This document shows positions 42,570-51,943 of a stretch of 64,000 nt of DNA, in pieces. Position numbers and translations under genes: made by a program. The stretch comes from CAVXNP01 sp963763305 (lineage in GTDB: Bacteria > Pseudomonadota > Gammaproteobacteria > Xanthomonadales > Rhodanobacteraceae). The notes below the pieces were generated by a model that had not been told where the DNA came from, ran no database searches, and was given only the letters and a program-made list of their open reading frames with translations. Every line of letters starts with the position of its first letter. The first letter of the stretch is position 1. Location of the stretch: contig CAVXNP010000001.1 of the NCBI GenBank assembly GCA_963763305.1, positions 2,852,001-2,916,000 of the forward strand. Reading direction: 5' to 3'.

Positions 42570-43672
42570 CCGGCCGGCGACTGTGCGACTACGCCGCGGT
42601 AGGCGGTGCGCAGCAGCTCATGGAAGTGGTGCACGGCGTTCTCGCGCAGCGGATTGAGGCGCCCGGCCCGGTACGAGCCCGACGCCAGCCCGCGCTGCAC
42701 GTCCTCGCAGATGGTCACGTCCTCGTCCTGCACCTCGTCGCTGAAGGCGATGTCGCGTGCCCGGCGCGCCTGCGCCTGATCCTCTGCACCGGCCGGCGCC
42801 GGCGCGTAATAGAAATCGAATTCGACCCTGCAGCGATCCAGACCCAGCGGCAGCACCCGGTTGGTCTGCAGCCTGCCGGGCAGGATGTTGAGCATGGCGT
42901 TGGGGTAGAGAAAGTAGTACAGCGCCTCGCCGCTGCCGTACAGGTCGTCGCCGCTGTCCAGCGGACTGAACTGGAACGAGTACCACTCGGCGGTTTCGGT
43001 GATGTAGCTGCGGTAGTCGAGCACGCTGTTGAGGCCTGGGTGGATGTGCGGCACGTGGTAGCCCTCCAGGTAGTTGTCCACGTACACCTTCCAGTTGCAG
43101 GCCACCTCCCAGCTGGCGCGGTGGTGGAAGCGGTAGCCGTCCAGTGCGCGGTCAGGGCCCAAGCGCTGGTCGATGCCCGCGACGAAATCCCCGAACGGCG
43201 GCGCCTCGCCGGTGGCCACGAACACCAGTCCCTGCCACACGCGAACCTGCACTTCCGGCAGACGGATGCTCGACGGATCGAAATCCGGCGTGCGGCCCAT
43301 TTCCGGGGCGCCGCGCAGGACGCCGTCCAGTCCGTAGGTCCAGCCGTGGTAGCGGCACCGCAGCGCGGTGGCACCGCGGCCATCGCAGCTGGCGACCGGT
43401 CCAGCGCGGTGGCGACAGACGTTGTGGAAGGCCCGGATCGTGCGGGCGTCGCTGCGCACTACCAGCAAGGGCAGGCCGGCAATCTGCGTGACCACATGGT
43501 CGCCGACCCCGCTCAACTGCGACTGGTGGCAGACCAGCTGCCAACTGCGCCCGAACACCGCCGCCGCATCGATCGCCGGCATGCGCGCATCGGTGTAGTA
43601 GCGCGCGTCCAGCGCCAGCGAATGGTCGAGCGGCTGCGAGGCCAGAGTGTCGGCGGCAAACAGGTCGGTCAT
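42566..43672 (-). CDS. Rieske-type ring-hydroxylating oxygenase, alpha subunit
   Basis: 368 aa. The Rieske [2Fe-2S] ligands are CRH (near 88) and CRYHGW (near 109). The catalytic domain has NWKVYVDNYLEGYHVPHIH, giving the Asp/His/His mononuclear iron site. Closest in style to the CMO/GbcA group acting on quaternary amines such as choline, carnitine or betaine, but aromatic substrates cannot be excluded. No reductase or small beta subunit gene is adjacent. GGGGGGAA precedes the ATG at 43672. Confidence 0.87.
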   Translation of the reverse strand: MTDLFAADTLASQPLDHSLALDARYYTDARMPAIDAAAVFGRSWQLVCHQSQLSGVGDHVVTQIAGLPLLVVRSDARTIRAFHNVCRHRAGPVASCDGRGATALRCRYHGWTYGLDGVLRGAPEMGRTPDFDPSSIRLPEVQVRVWQGLVFVATGEAPPFGDFVAGIDQRLGPDRALDGYRFHHRASWEVACNWKVYVDNYLEGYHVPHIHPGLNSVLDYRSYITETAEWYSFQFSPLDSGDDLYGSGEALYYFLYPNAMLNILPGRLQTNRVLPLGLDRCRVEFDFYYAPAPAGAEDQAQARRARDIAFSDEVQDEDVTICEDVQRGLASGSYRAGRLNPLRENAVHHFHELLRTAYRGVVAQSPAG

Positions 43673-43785
43673 GGGTTCCCCCCTGCGGGTCGGCAAGGGC
43701 CAGTATCGACTGCAGGCCGCCGTGGGGGAAGGGAAGCGGGCGCGGTACGCTGCCCGGGCCAGCCGGATGTCTTCCCGACCGGGGC

Positions 43786-44785
43786 TGCGGCGGCGGTAGT
43801 GGACGCGACGTTTCGGACGCTGCGTACCGGGCAGGCGATGCGGCTGGCACTTGCGCAGCGCGGACCCACTTGTGGGAGCGACTTCAGTCGCGAGGCGCAC
43901 GCCAGTGCTTGGGTGTCGGGGTCGGTCCTCGTGTACCTGCCGCGCCACCGCAGGCCGCTGCGCGGCCGTCGCGACTGAAGTCGCTCCCACAGAGCGAGGC
44001 TGCGGTGGCGGGAGTGGACGCGACGTTTTCGGACGCAGCTACCTGGCAAGCCATGCGGCGGGCACCTGCGCAGCGCTGCCCTCCTGTGGGAGCGACTTCA
44101 GTCGCGAGGCGCACGCCAGTGCGCGTGTCGGGGTCGCTCCCTCATGCACCTGCCGCGCCACCGCAGGCCACTGCGCGGCCGTCGCGACTGAAGTCGCTCC
44201 CACAGAGCGAGGCTGCGGTGGCGGGAGTGGACGCGACGTTTTCGGACGCAGCTACCTGGCAAGCCATGCGGCGGGCACCTGCGCAGCGCTGCCCTCCTGT
44301 GGGAGCGACTTCAGTCGCGAGGCGCACGCCAGTGCTTGGGTGTCGGGGTCGGTCCCTCGTGTACCTGCCGCGCCACCGCAGGCCGCTGCGCGGCCGTCGC
44401 GACTGAAGTCGCTCCCACAGAGCGAGGCTGCGGGGGCGGGAGTGGACGCGACGTTTCGGACGCTGCGTACCGCGCAAGCCATGCGGCTGGCACTTGCGCA
44501 GCGCGGACCCACTTGTGGGAGCGACTTCAGTCGCGAGGCGCACGCCAGTGCGCGTGTCGGGGTCGATCCCTCATGCACCGGCCGCGCCACCGCAGGCCGC
44601 TGCGCGGCCGTCGCGACTGAAGTCGCTCCCACAGAGCGAGGCTGCGGCGGCGGGAGTGGACGCGACGTTTTGGGACGCGGCGTACCGGGCGGGCCATGCG
44701 GCGGGCGCTTGCGCAGCGCGGACCCACTTGTGGGAGCGACTTCAGTCGCGAGGCGCACGCCAGTGCGCGTGTCCGGCGGGGTCAG
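43786..44785 (+). repeat. Tandem array of about 214-bp units with paired REP palindromes
   Basis: Forward palindrome GGAGCGACTTCAGTCGCGAG occurs at 43872, 44086, 44299, 44515 and 44730, spaced 213-216 bp. About 100 bp after each of the first four lies the inverted copy (CGCGACTGAAGTCGCTCC), followed by CACAGAGCGAGGCTGCGG. The last unit is partial and runs into the 3' end of the helicase gene. The core is GCGACTTCAGTCGC, differing from the 127-bp array by a paired G-C to A-T change in the stem. Alternate units share GGCTGGCACTTGCGCAGCG or GGCGGGCACCTGCGCAGCG linkers. No gene inside. Confidence 0.94.
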
Positions 44786-46656
44786 GCAATCGCTTCGAGC
44801 TGGCCCTGGACCTCGTTGATGGAGTCGCGGATGCGCTTGGAGAACACTGAGTCGTCGTGGTGAATCAGCACCAGCCGTTCGGTGGCGCGGGTCATCGCGA
44901 CGTACAGCAGCCGCGCCTCGTCCAGCTCGTCCTTGCCGGGCTTGGGCAGCGAGCCCAGGCCCGGGATGAGTACCAGCGGGAATTCCAGGCCCTTGCTCGA
45001 GTGCATGGTCATCAGCTTGACGCTGTCCTCGACCACGAACAGGGTGCGCTTGCCGTCGCCCTCGGCCAGCCGGCTGGCGATGCCGGTGCGGTTCAGCGCC
45101 TCGTGCAGCTTCTCGCCTTCCCATGCGTTGCGGTAGATCACCGCCATGTCGGACAGCCGGCGGCCACCGGCGTGTTCGTCGCGCAGGCGCTGGATCAGCA
45201 CGGAGAGTTGGGCCGCGGCGGTATCCACCCGGATCAACTCCGGTACGGCGCCGCGGCGCCCTGCGCTTTCCGGAGCGATCAGCGGTACGCCGTCGTCGCC
45301 GCCGTCCTGGCCGATCAGCAGCTCGCTGGCAAAGCCGCGTGCCACCGCCAGGATCTCCAGCGTGTTGCGGTAGTTGAGCTTGAGGATGGTGGTGCGGCCC
45401 TGCGCCTGCACGCCCAGGCTCTTCCAGGTGAACTTGCGCCGGTTGGGCTTGCCGTTGATGTTCTGCGCGTCGTCGTACAGCACCAGCAGCGAGTTGGTGC
45501 TCGGGTCGACCATCTGCACGATCAGCTTGTACCAGTCCGGTTCGAAGTCATGGCCTTCGTCGATCATCACCGCGCCGTACTGGAAGCGCGGGATCTGGCC
45601 GCGGTCGACCCCTTCGATCACCCGTTCCACCATCTGCCCGAAGAAATCCCTGCTGCCCCTGGCGGGCAGGTCCACGTGGTAGGCGGTGAGCATCTGGTGG
45701 CACCAGCGGTGGAAGTTGTAGACCTGCACCTTGTCCGACAGGCCGCGCTCGCCGATCAACTGGTCCAGCCGGCCGGCCAGGGTCTTGTTGTAGCAGAGCA
45801 CCAGGATCGGCTTGGCCAGCTCACGCGCCAGCTGCATCGCGCGAAAGCCCAGGATCATGGTCTTGCCCGAACCGGCCACGCCGTGGATGATTCGGTGCTC
45901 GTCGCCGAGCGAGCGCGCCAGTTGCTCCTGTTGCGCGTCCATCACCTTGATCAGGTCCGGTATCTCCAGGGCGCGCACCACGTCCGGGTCGCTGGTGTTG
46001 AACAGTCCGAACTGACCCGACCCGGGTTCCACCCGCAGCTCGGGAAACAGGTGCCAGCGCACACGGTCGATCTGCGGCAGGGTCAATGCCACCGGGAACA
46101 CCTGCGGGAACATCGCCCACAGCCGCTCCTGGAACGCCTCGGGCTCGACCGATTCATAGATCTCGTCCTGGCAGATCGCCAGGTGCGAGGGGATCACCGC
46201 ATCCAGCCCGCCTTCGTCGAACTGCTTGCGGCTGATGTTGGCCAGCACCACGCCCCAGGCCCAGGGCATCACCAGCTTGCCGGCGTAGCGGCTGCCGTCA
46301 GGGTGGCGTAGGGCCGGATCGCGCTCCAGCACCACGCCGATCTCCAGCGCGTAGGCGCGCGCCTGCAGCAGCGGGTTGGCTTCCTTGACCGTGCCGCGGT
46401 CGGTGAGCAGGGTGAACTGGGTGCTGTCGGCATGCTGGATGGTGGCCGGCTTCCAGTCCTTCACCTCCAGCACCAGCAGGCCTCGGCGCGGATGGAACAC
46501 CACGAAATCAGGCCTGCGCTGGCGCACGCCGATCGGCACGTCGTACCACAGCAGGTAGTCGTCCTCGAGTTTGTGTTCCAGACGCTCGGACACGCGCTTT
46601 TCGCCGGCGGTCATCCTTGGCAGGCAGCTGTTGCGGGTGGGAATGAGCGTGGCCAT
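44782..46656 (-). CDS. NERD nuclease-related domain fused to UvrD-type helicase
   Basis: 624 aa. Residues about 16-135 form a NERD domain (GEKRVSERLEH, PDFVVFHPRRGLLVLEVKDWK with the acidic and Lys residues of the nuclease core). An SF1A helicase follows: Walker A GVAGSGKT (about 259), Walker B VMIDEGHD (about 362), LNYRNT, MTMHSSKGLEF and MTRATERLVLIHH. No cobalamin, Cys-cluster or other extra domain is seen. Role unknown; such fusions are proposed to act in DNA repair or in phage defence. AAGGAAAG precedes the ATG, with a good -35 upstream. The 3' end abuts the 214-bp array. Confidence 0.85.
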   Translation of the reverse strand: MATLIPTRNSCLPRMTAGEKRVSERLEHKLEDDYLLWYDVPIGVRQRRPDFVVFHPRRGLLVLEVKDWKPATIQHADSTQFTLLTDRGTVKEANPLLQARAYALEIGVVLERDPALRHPDGSRYAGKLVMPWAWGVVLANISRKQFDEGGLDAVIPSHLAICQDEIYESVEPEAFQERLWAMFPQVFPVALTLPQIDRVRWHLFPELRVEPGSGQFGLFNTSDPDVVRALEIPDLIKVMDAQQEQLARSLGDEHRIIHGVAGSGKTMILGFRAMQLARELAKPILVLCYNKTLAGRLDQLIGERGLSDKVQVYNFHRWCHQMLTAYHVDLPARGSRDFFGQMVERVIEGVDRGQIPRFQYGAVMIDEGHDFEPDWYKLIVQMVDPSTNSLLVLYDDAQNINGKPNRRKFTWKSLGVQAQGRTTILKLNYRNTLEILAVARGFASELLIGQDGGDDGVPLIAPESAGRRGAVPELIRVDTAAAQLSVLIQRLRDEHAGGRRLSDMAVIYRNAWEGEKLHEALNRTGIASRLAEGDGKRTLFVVEDSVKLMTMHSSKGLEFPLVLIPGLGSLPKPGKDELDEARLLYVAMTRATERLVLIHHDDSVFSKRIRDSINEVQGQLEAIA

Positions 46657-46683
46657 GCGGTCTTTCCTTGGATTCCTCTGCGG

Positions 46684-46711
46684 AAAGTAGCGAATCGCGG
46701 TGGGCTGTCAA
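46684..46711 (-). promoter_or_regulatory. Candidate promoter of the NERD-helicase gene
   Basis: Perfect TTGACA (plus-strand TGTCAA at 46706-46711) 16 bases before TACTTT (46684-46689), which matches only 3 of 6 -10 positions. It lies about 30-55 bp before the ATG. Confidence 0.4.
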
Positions 46712-46829
46712 TGTTAAAGTTGGCGAATGTGATGGCCGATACGGCAGGTAACCGGCCACATCCGTAAAGTGCGGGTCGACGATCGCGACATGGTCGAGCC
46801 GGCGACGAGGCCGGGCACAGGAGTTGTCG

Positions 46830-48017
46830 ATGCCCCTGCAGGTCCAGTTTCTCTCCACCATCAGCGCCATGCAGGCGCTGGTCCTGGCCGGGATGATGTG
46901 GGCAGGTACCCCCGGCGATCCCGGTCCGGCACGTACCAGCCTGCGGCTGCGGGCTGCGGCGCTGGCGCTGGAGGGAGCCGGGTGGGGCGCGCTGGCCATG
47001 CAGGCCCACCTTACCCAGGCGCAACTGCTGCTTGGCGGCAACGCGTTGAACCTGCTGGCCCAGGGTATGGGGGTGCTGGCGTTGCGCATGCTGCTGGGCG
47101 TGCCGCTGCGGCGACGCCTGATCCTTGCCGTCGGAGTGATCGGCTGGTTGGGGGTGGCCTGGTTCGGCATCGCGCAGCCGGATTACCGGCTGCGCGTGTT
47201 GTGGGGGTCCGCCGCGATCATCGCCAACATCGTGCTCAGCGTGCAGGCGCTGCGCTGGGAACCGCAGCAGCGCCGGTCGCGGGCGCGCAGCGTGCTGCTG
47301 CTTGTTTTCGCGCTGGCCGCCGCGCTGCTGGTCTGGCGCAATGGCCAGTTGTTCTTCAGCGATGCCGCCCCGCAGGCGATCAGCCAGCCCAGTTTCATCA
47401 ATTCGTTCTACGTGCTGTTTTCCGGCATGCAGCCGTTGTTCGCGAGCATCGGTTTCCTGCTGCTGTACAACGAGGTGCTGCAGCGCGAGCTGCATGACCT
47501 GGCCCGGGTCGATTCGCTCACCGGGGTGGGCAACCGCCTGGCCCTGAACGAGGCGGCCGGTCGGCTGATCGCCCAGGCCAGTCGCTGGCGCCGTCCTTTG
47601 AGCGTGCTGATGATCGACGCCGACCATTTCAAGTCGGTGAACGACCGGTTCGGGCACGGCGGGGGCGACAAGGTGCTGCGGGACCTTGTCGACAGTATCC
47701 GTGCCGCGCTGCGCACCGACGACGTGATCGGCCGGGTCGGCGGCGAGGAGTTCGCGGTACTGATGCCCGACACCGGTGCGGCGGGTGCGGAGGCCCTCGC
47801 CGAGCGCATCCGCAGCACGGTGGAGTGCACCCCGTTGGTGGTCGATGGCCACATTCTGCGTTTGACAGTGTCCATCGGGGCAGCGGTAGCCCGGCCCGAT
47901 GAGCGCGATGCACAGAGGGTGCTGCAGCGTGCTGATGCGGCCCTGTATGCGGCCAAGCGGGCCGGTCGCAACCGGGTCTGCAACGAGGCCCGGGACAGGC
48001 CGCTGGAGCCCGCCTAG
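46830..48017 (+). CDS. Membrane diguanylate cyclase (GGDEF)
   Basis: 395 aa. The first about 210 residues have six or so hydrophobic segments. Then comes a GGDEF domain (225-385) with SVLMIDADHFKSVNDRFGH and active GGEEF near residue 304. The inhibitory I-site RTDD lies exactly five residues before GGEEF, so feedback by c-di-GMP is expected. No separate sensor domain; the membrane part resembles 7TM-type input modules. The ATG at 46830 has AGGAG upstream; a TTG at 46824 is an alternative. Confidence 0.9.
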   Translation: MPLQVQFLSTISAMQALVLAGMMWAGTPGDPGPARTSLRLRAAALALEGAGWGALAMQAHLTQAQLLLGGNALNLLAQGMGVLALRMLLGVPLRRRLILAVGVIGWLGVAWFGIAQPDYRLRVLWGSAAIIANIVLSVQALRWEPQQRRSRARSVLLLVFALAAALLVWRNGQLFFSDAAPQAISQPSFINSFYVLFSGMQPLFASIGFLLLYNEVLQRELHDLARVDSLTGVGNRLALNEAAGRLIAQASRWRRPLSVLMIDADHFKSVNDRFGHGGGDKVLRDLVDSIRAALRTDDVIGRVGGEEFAVLMPDTGAAGAEALAERIRSTVECTPLVVDGHILRLTVSIGAAVARPDERDAQRVLQRADAALYAAKRAGRNRVCNEARDRPLEPA

Positions 48018-48037
48018 GCGCCCTCGCGCGGCATCGG

Positions 48038-48466
48038 TCAGCCCTGCAGACTGGCGTCCAGCGATATGTCCGCGTTGAGCACCTTGGACACAGGACAACC
48101 CTGTTTGGTCGCCTCGGCGATCCGGTCGAAGGTAGCCTGGTCGGCGCCGGGGACCTTTGCCTGGCAGGTGAGGTGCACGCGGGTGATGGCAAAACCATCG
48201 CCCTGCTTTTCCAGGCTGACCTGGGCGCGGGTCTCGATATGTTCGGCAGTCAATCCCGCCTGATCCAGGCCCAGTGACAGCGCCATCGAGAAACATCCGG
48301 CGTGGGCGGCGCCGATCAGCTCCTCGGGATTGGTGCCCGGTCCATCCTCGAAGCGGGACTTGAAGCCGAACGGCGCTTCACGCAGGACACCGGTTTCGGT
48401 GGAAATGGTGCCTTGACCATCCTTGATGCCGCCGGTCCAGGTGGCCGAGCCGGTTTTGGTTACCAT
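48038..48466 (-). CDS. osmC: OsmC-family hydroperoxide reductase
   Basis: 142 aa. Peroxidatic Cys in AAHAGCFSMAL (near 59) and resolving Cys in TKQGCPVSKVLNA (near 124) are both present, as in OsmC that reduces organic hydroperoxides. Starts MVTKTGSATWTGGIKDG, typical for OsmC. GGAGCAG precedes the ATG. Convergent with the diguanylate cyclase and divergent from the GNAT gene. Confidence 0.92.
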   Translation of the reverse strand: MVTKTGSATWTGGIKDGQGTISTETGVLREAPFGFKSRFEDGPGTNPEELIGAAHAGCFSMALSLGLDQAGLTAEHIETRAQVSLEKQGDGFAITRVHLTCQAKVPGADQATFDRIAEATKQGCPVSKVLNADISLDASLQG

Positions 48467-48607
48467 GGGACTGCTCCGGACGAAGGTGCGGCCAGTGTGC
48501 GCACCGCAATATGCAGGCGGCGCGAACGCGTCGTTCCGTTTCACGGCTGCTTGCCGGTGCGGCCGTATGCTGCCGGTGAGTCTTCTTTTCAGCTATCGGA
48601 ACACACC

Positions 48608-48898
48608 ATGTCCTTTGAAGTGCAGCACGATCCCTCCGCACGCCGGTTCAGTTGCCAGGTCGACGGTGCTACCAGCTGGCTGGACTACGTGGTGGCCGAC
48701 AGTGCGACGGGCACCCGCATGACCATCACCCACACCATCGTGCCTACCTCGGTCGGTGGTCGGGGCATCGCCGGCGAGCTGGTGCGAGCGGCGCTGGAGC
48801 AGGCGCGCAGGAACGACTGGAGCGTGGTTCCGGCCTGTTCCTACGCCGACGCCTGGATGCGTCGTCATCCGGACTTCGAAGGCCTCCGGGCGGCCTAG
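48608..48898 (+). CDS. Small GNAT-fold N-acetyltransferase (COG2388 type)
   Basis: 96 aa, about the size of the minimal GNAT fold. The acetyl-CoA loop lies in VGGRGIAGELVRAALEQARRN and the final strand has VVPACSYADAWMRRHPDF. Such proteins are of unknown substrate. Confidence 0.8.
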   Translation: MSFEVQHDPSARRFSCQVDGATSWLDYVVADSATGTRMTITHTIVPTSVGGRGIAGELVRAALEQARRNDWSVVPACSYADAWMRRHPDFEGLRAA

Positions 48899-49098
48899 CA
48901 GGTCGGCTCGGTCGGTACCGTTGGCGACACGGCCAGAGCGCAACCGCGCGCCGCGGGGCGGGGCGGACGCGCTGTCGTCGCATGCCGCGGTCGCGGCGCC
49001 CGGTTTGGTCGATTGCGCTTGAGTCGTGAAACAAACCGTCGGTGGCGGTGGTGCCGCGCACTGCCTCCGATCGACCACCACCGAAGCCCGACAGGCAC

Positions 49099-49581
49099 CT
49101 AGTCGCGGAAATTGTCGAACTGCAGCGGCAGCTCCACCTCCGACTGGCGCAGCAGTGCCATGGCCGACTGGAGGTCGTCGCGCTTCTTGCCGCTGACCCG
49201 CAGCTTGTCGCCGTTGATCTGTGCCTCGACCTTGAGCTTGGCGGCCTTCAGCTCGGCCACCAGCTTCTTGGCCACCGGCTGCTCGATGCCTTGCTTGACG
49301 GTGATCTTCTGGCGCGCGCCACCCAGGTTGACTTCCGGATCGGCCACTTCCAGCGCACGGATGTCGATCTTCCGGCTGGCGAGCCGTCCGCGCAGGATGT
49401 CCAGCATCTGGGTCAGCTGGAACTCGCTCGGTGCTCGCTGGGTAATGACAAATTCGTCCAGTTCGAACTGCGCGTCCGAGCCCTTGAAGTCGAAGCGATT
49501 GGCCAGTTCGCGGTTGGCCTGGTCCACGGCGTTGGTCAGCTCGTGCTTGTCGACCTCGGAGACCACGTCGAAGGAAGGCAT
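49099..49581 (-). CDS. yajQ: YajQ-family nucleotide-binding protein
   Basis: 160 aa. Starts MPSFDVVSEVDKHELTNAVDQ and ends QSEVELPLQFDNFRD, the highly conserved YajQ frame with two ferredoxin-like repeats. In Xanthomonas a YajQ protein binds cyclic di-GMP and alters gene expression, linking this gene to the two GGDEF genes. The gene is divergent from the flavoprotein downstream. Confidence 0.94.
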   Translation of the reverse strand: MPSFDVVSEVDKHELTNAVDQANRELANRFDFKGSDAQFELDEFVITQRAPSEFQLTQMLDILRGRLASRKIDIRALEVADPEVNLGGARQKITVKQGIEQPVAKKLVAELKAAKLKVEAQINGDKLRVSGKKRDDLQSAMALLRQSEVELPLQFDNFRD

Positions 49582-49752
49582 GATGGTTACCGTTTGCGGG
49601 TGGGGTCGCCAGTGTAAGCGATGCGGCCAGCGCGACAGGAACCTCCGGCCACGGCCGCGTGATCCGTTCGCGGGTGGGCCGCACGGCGCCCCGCTGCCGG
49701 GCGATAATGCGTCGCGCCGTACCGCTGCGCGGCCACCCACAGGAGGATCGTT

Positions 49753-50931
49753 CTGAAGACCGACGTACTGATCATCGGAGCCGGCGCGGCGGGACTGATG
49801 TGCGCGATCGCCGCCGGCGGCCGCGGACGCCGCGTGCTGGTGGTCGACCATGCCAACAAGGTGGGCAAGAAGATCCTGATGTCCGGCGGCGGGCGCTGCA
49901 ATTTCACCAACCTGGGCGTGAGCCCGGCCAACTACCTGTCCGGCAACCCGCATTTCGCGAAGTCGGCGCTGGCCCGCTACACGCCGGCCGACTTCATCGC
50001 CATGGTCGAGCGCCATCGCATCGCCTACCACGAGAAGGAACTGGGGCAGCTGTTCTGCGACGACTCGTCCAAGCAGATCGTGCGCATGCTGCTGGACGAA
50101 TGCGAGACGGTGGGGGTGACCGTGCAGGCCAATTGTGGCGTGCAACGGGTGCGCCGCAACGGCGACGGCTTCAGCGTGCTCACTGCACGTGGCGAGGTCC
50201 ATGCGCAGTCATTGGTGGTGGCCAGCGGCGGCCTGTCGATTCCCAGCATGGGCGCCAGCGGCTTCGGCTACGAGCTGGCGCGCCAGTTCGGCCATGCGGT
50301 GCTGCCGACCCGGGCCGGGCTGGTCCCGCTCACGTTGAGTGGCAAGCACCAGCTCGCATACCAGGACCTGGCCGGCGTGGCGCTGCCGCAGGCCGGAGCA
50401 CGGGTCGGCAGGCAGGCGTTCCGCGCCGGTCTGCTGTTCACCCATCGAGGGATCAGCGGGCCGTCGATCCTGCAGATCTCGTCCTACTGGCAACCGGGTC
50501 GGGACCTCCGGCTGGACCTGTTGCCCGATGGTTCGCTGGACCAATGGCTCCCCGGACAGCGTGGCGAGCGGCCGGCCGCGGAGCTGAAGACCGTGTTGGG
50601 CGAGCGGTTGCCGCGGCGGTTGGCGCAGCGCCTGTGCGAACACTGGTTCGACAACCGGCCGATGCGCCAGTACCGCGACGCCGAGCTGGCGGCCATCGGC
50701 GCGCAGCTGCACGACTGGCCGATCGTGGCCAGCGGCACCGAGGGATATCGGACCGCCGAAGTCACGCTCGGCGGCGTGGATACCGACGGCCTGTCGTCCA
50801 GCACGATGGAATCGCGCCAGGTGCCGGGCCTGTATTTCATCGGTGAGGTGGTCGACGTCACCGGCTGGCTGGGCGGCTACAACTTCCAGTGGGCCTGGGC
50901 CTCGGGCCAGGCCGCGGGCATGGTGGCGTGA
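49753..50931 (+). CDS. HI0933/YhiN-family FAD-dependent oxidoreductase, apparent CTG start
   Basis: 392 aa from CTG at 49753, which lies 6 bases after a perfect AGGAGG. This start gives KTDVLIIGAGAAGLMCAIAA, the complete FAD dinucleotide motif. The first ATG (49798) would remove the GxGxxG, so it cannot be the real start. Further family motifs are SGGGRCNFTN near 40-50 and the C-terminal PGLYFIGEVVDVTGWLGGYN. Family enzymes are flavoproteins of unclear substrate. Either initiation at CTG is real or the base is misread. Confidence 0.85.
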   Translation: MKTDVLIIGAGAAGLMCAIAAGGRGRRVLVVDHANKVGKKILMSGGGRCNFTNLGVSPANYLSGNPHFAKSALARYTPADFIAMVERHRIAYHEKELGQLFCDDSSKQIVRMLLDECETVGVTVQANCGVQRVRRNGDGFSVLTARGEVHAQSLVVASGGLSIPSMGASGFGYELARQFGHAVLPTRAGLVPLTLSGKHQLAYQDLAGVALPQAGARVGRQAFRAGLLFTHRGISGPSILQISSYWQPGRDLRLDLLPDGSLDQWLPGQRGERPAAELKTVLGERLPRRLAQRLCEHWFDNRPMRQYRDAELAAIGAQLHDWPIVASGTEGYRTAEVTLGGVDTDGLSSSTMESRQVPGLYFIGEVVDVTGWLGGYNFQWAWASGQAAGMVA

Positions 50932-51013
50932 GCGGCTGGCGCCGCGACTGCGTTCGCACGCGTTGAACGCCACGTGTGCTCCCCTTGGCGGTTCCTACGC
51001 GGAGGATTCACGC

Positions 51014-51892
51014 ATGAAAGTCGGCTTCATTGGCCTGGGCGCCATGGGCAGCGCCATGGCCAGCAACCTGCTCGCGGCCGGTCACGCCCTGACCGTCTGG
51101 AACCGCTCGAGCGCTGCCGCCGAGCCGCTGGCCTCGCTCGGCGCCAAGGTGGCATCCTCGCCCGCCCGCGCGGTGCAGGGCGAAGTGGTGCACAGCATGC
51201 TCGCCGACGACCCGGCGGTACGTGCGGTCTTTCTCGACGGCGACCTGCTCGACGCGATGGACAGCGGCACGGTGCACGTCAACCACGCCACCATCTCGGT
51301 AGCGCTGGCCCGCGAGCTCGCGCAGGAGCATGCGCGGCGCGGCCTGGCCTACGTGGCCGCACCGGTGTTCGGCCGACCCGATGCCGCGGCCGGGGCAAAA
51401 CTGCAGATGGTGGTTGCCGGCCCGGCCGCGGCGATCGAGCGGGCACGCCCGCTGCTGCAGGCGATGTCGGCCCGGCTGTGGCCAGTGGGAGAGGCCGCCG
51501 AGCGCGCCAGCGTCATCAAGATCGCCGGCAACTTCATGCTGGCCTCGGCGATCGAGAGCATGGCCGAAGCCAGCGCCCTGACCCGCGCGCACGGCATCGC
51601 GGCAGGTGATTTCCTGGAGATCATGACCAGCACCCTGTTCGCCTCGCCGGCCTACCAGGGCTACGCCAGGCTGATCGCCGAGCGGCGTTTCACCCCGGCC
51701 GGTTTCGCCATGCCGCTGGGGCTGAAGGACGTGGGCCTGGCGCTCGCCGCCGGCGAGCATGCACGGGTCCCGTTGCCCTTTGCCGGGGTGCTGCGTGACA
51801 ACCTGCTCGAGGCACTGGCCAACGGTGGCGAGCAACAGGACTGGGCGGCGTTGGCCGAGGTGGCCGCGCGCCGCGCCAACCTGGCCGATTGA
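51014..51892 (+). CDS. NAD(P)-dependent beta-hydroxyacid dehydrogenase family
   Basis: 292 aa. Rossmann start MKVGFIGLGAMGSAMASNLL; catalytic-type loop HVNHATISV where family members have a D/S-T-S-type loop; Lys in ASVIKIAGNFML. Belongs to the 3-hydroxyisobutyrate dehydrogenase/GLYR group; substrate not determined. GGAGG 8 bases before the ATG. Stands 82 bp after the flavoprotein. Confidence 0.87.
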   Translation: MKVGFIGLGAMGSAMASNLLAAGHALTVWNRSSAAAEPLASLGAKVASSPARAVQGEVVHSMLADDPAVRAVFLDGDLLDAMDSGTVHVNHATISVALARELAQEHARRGLAYVAAPVFGRPDAAAGAKLQMVVAGPAAAIERARPLLQAMSARLWPVGEAAERASVIKIAGNFMLASAIESMAEASALTRAHGIAAGDFLEIMTSTLFASPAYQGYARLIAERRFTPAGFAMPLGLKDVGLALAAGEHARVPLPFAGVLRDNLLEALANGGEQQDWAALAEVAARRANLAD

Positions 51893-51943
51893 CGACTTTC
51901 GGGTCGGGGCCGCCCGGCCGGCTGTGCGGCTGGAGCGAGCCGG

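Noticed and set aside
48899..49098. Possible gene between the GNAT gene and yajQ
   Set aside because: Only 200 bp with no start plus ribosome site; short frames are shadows.
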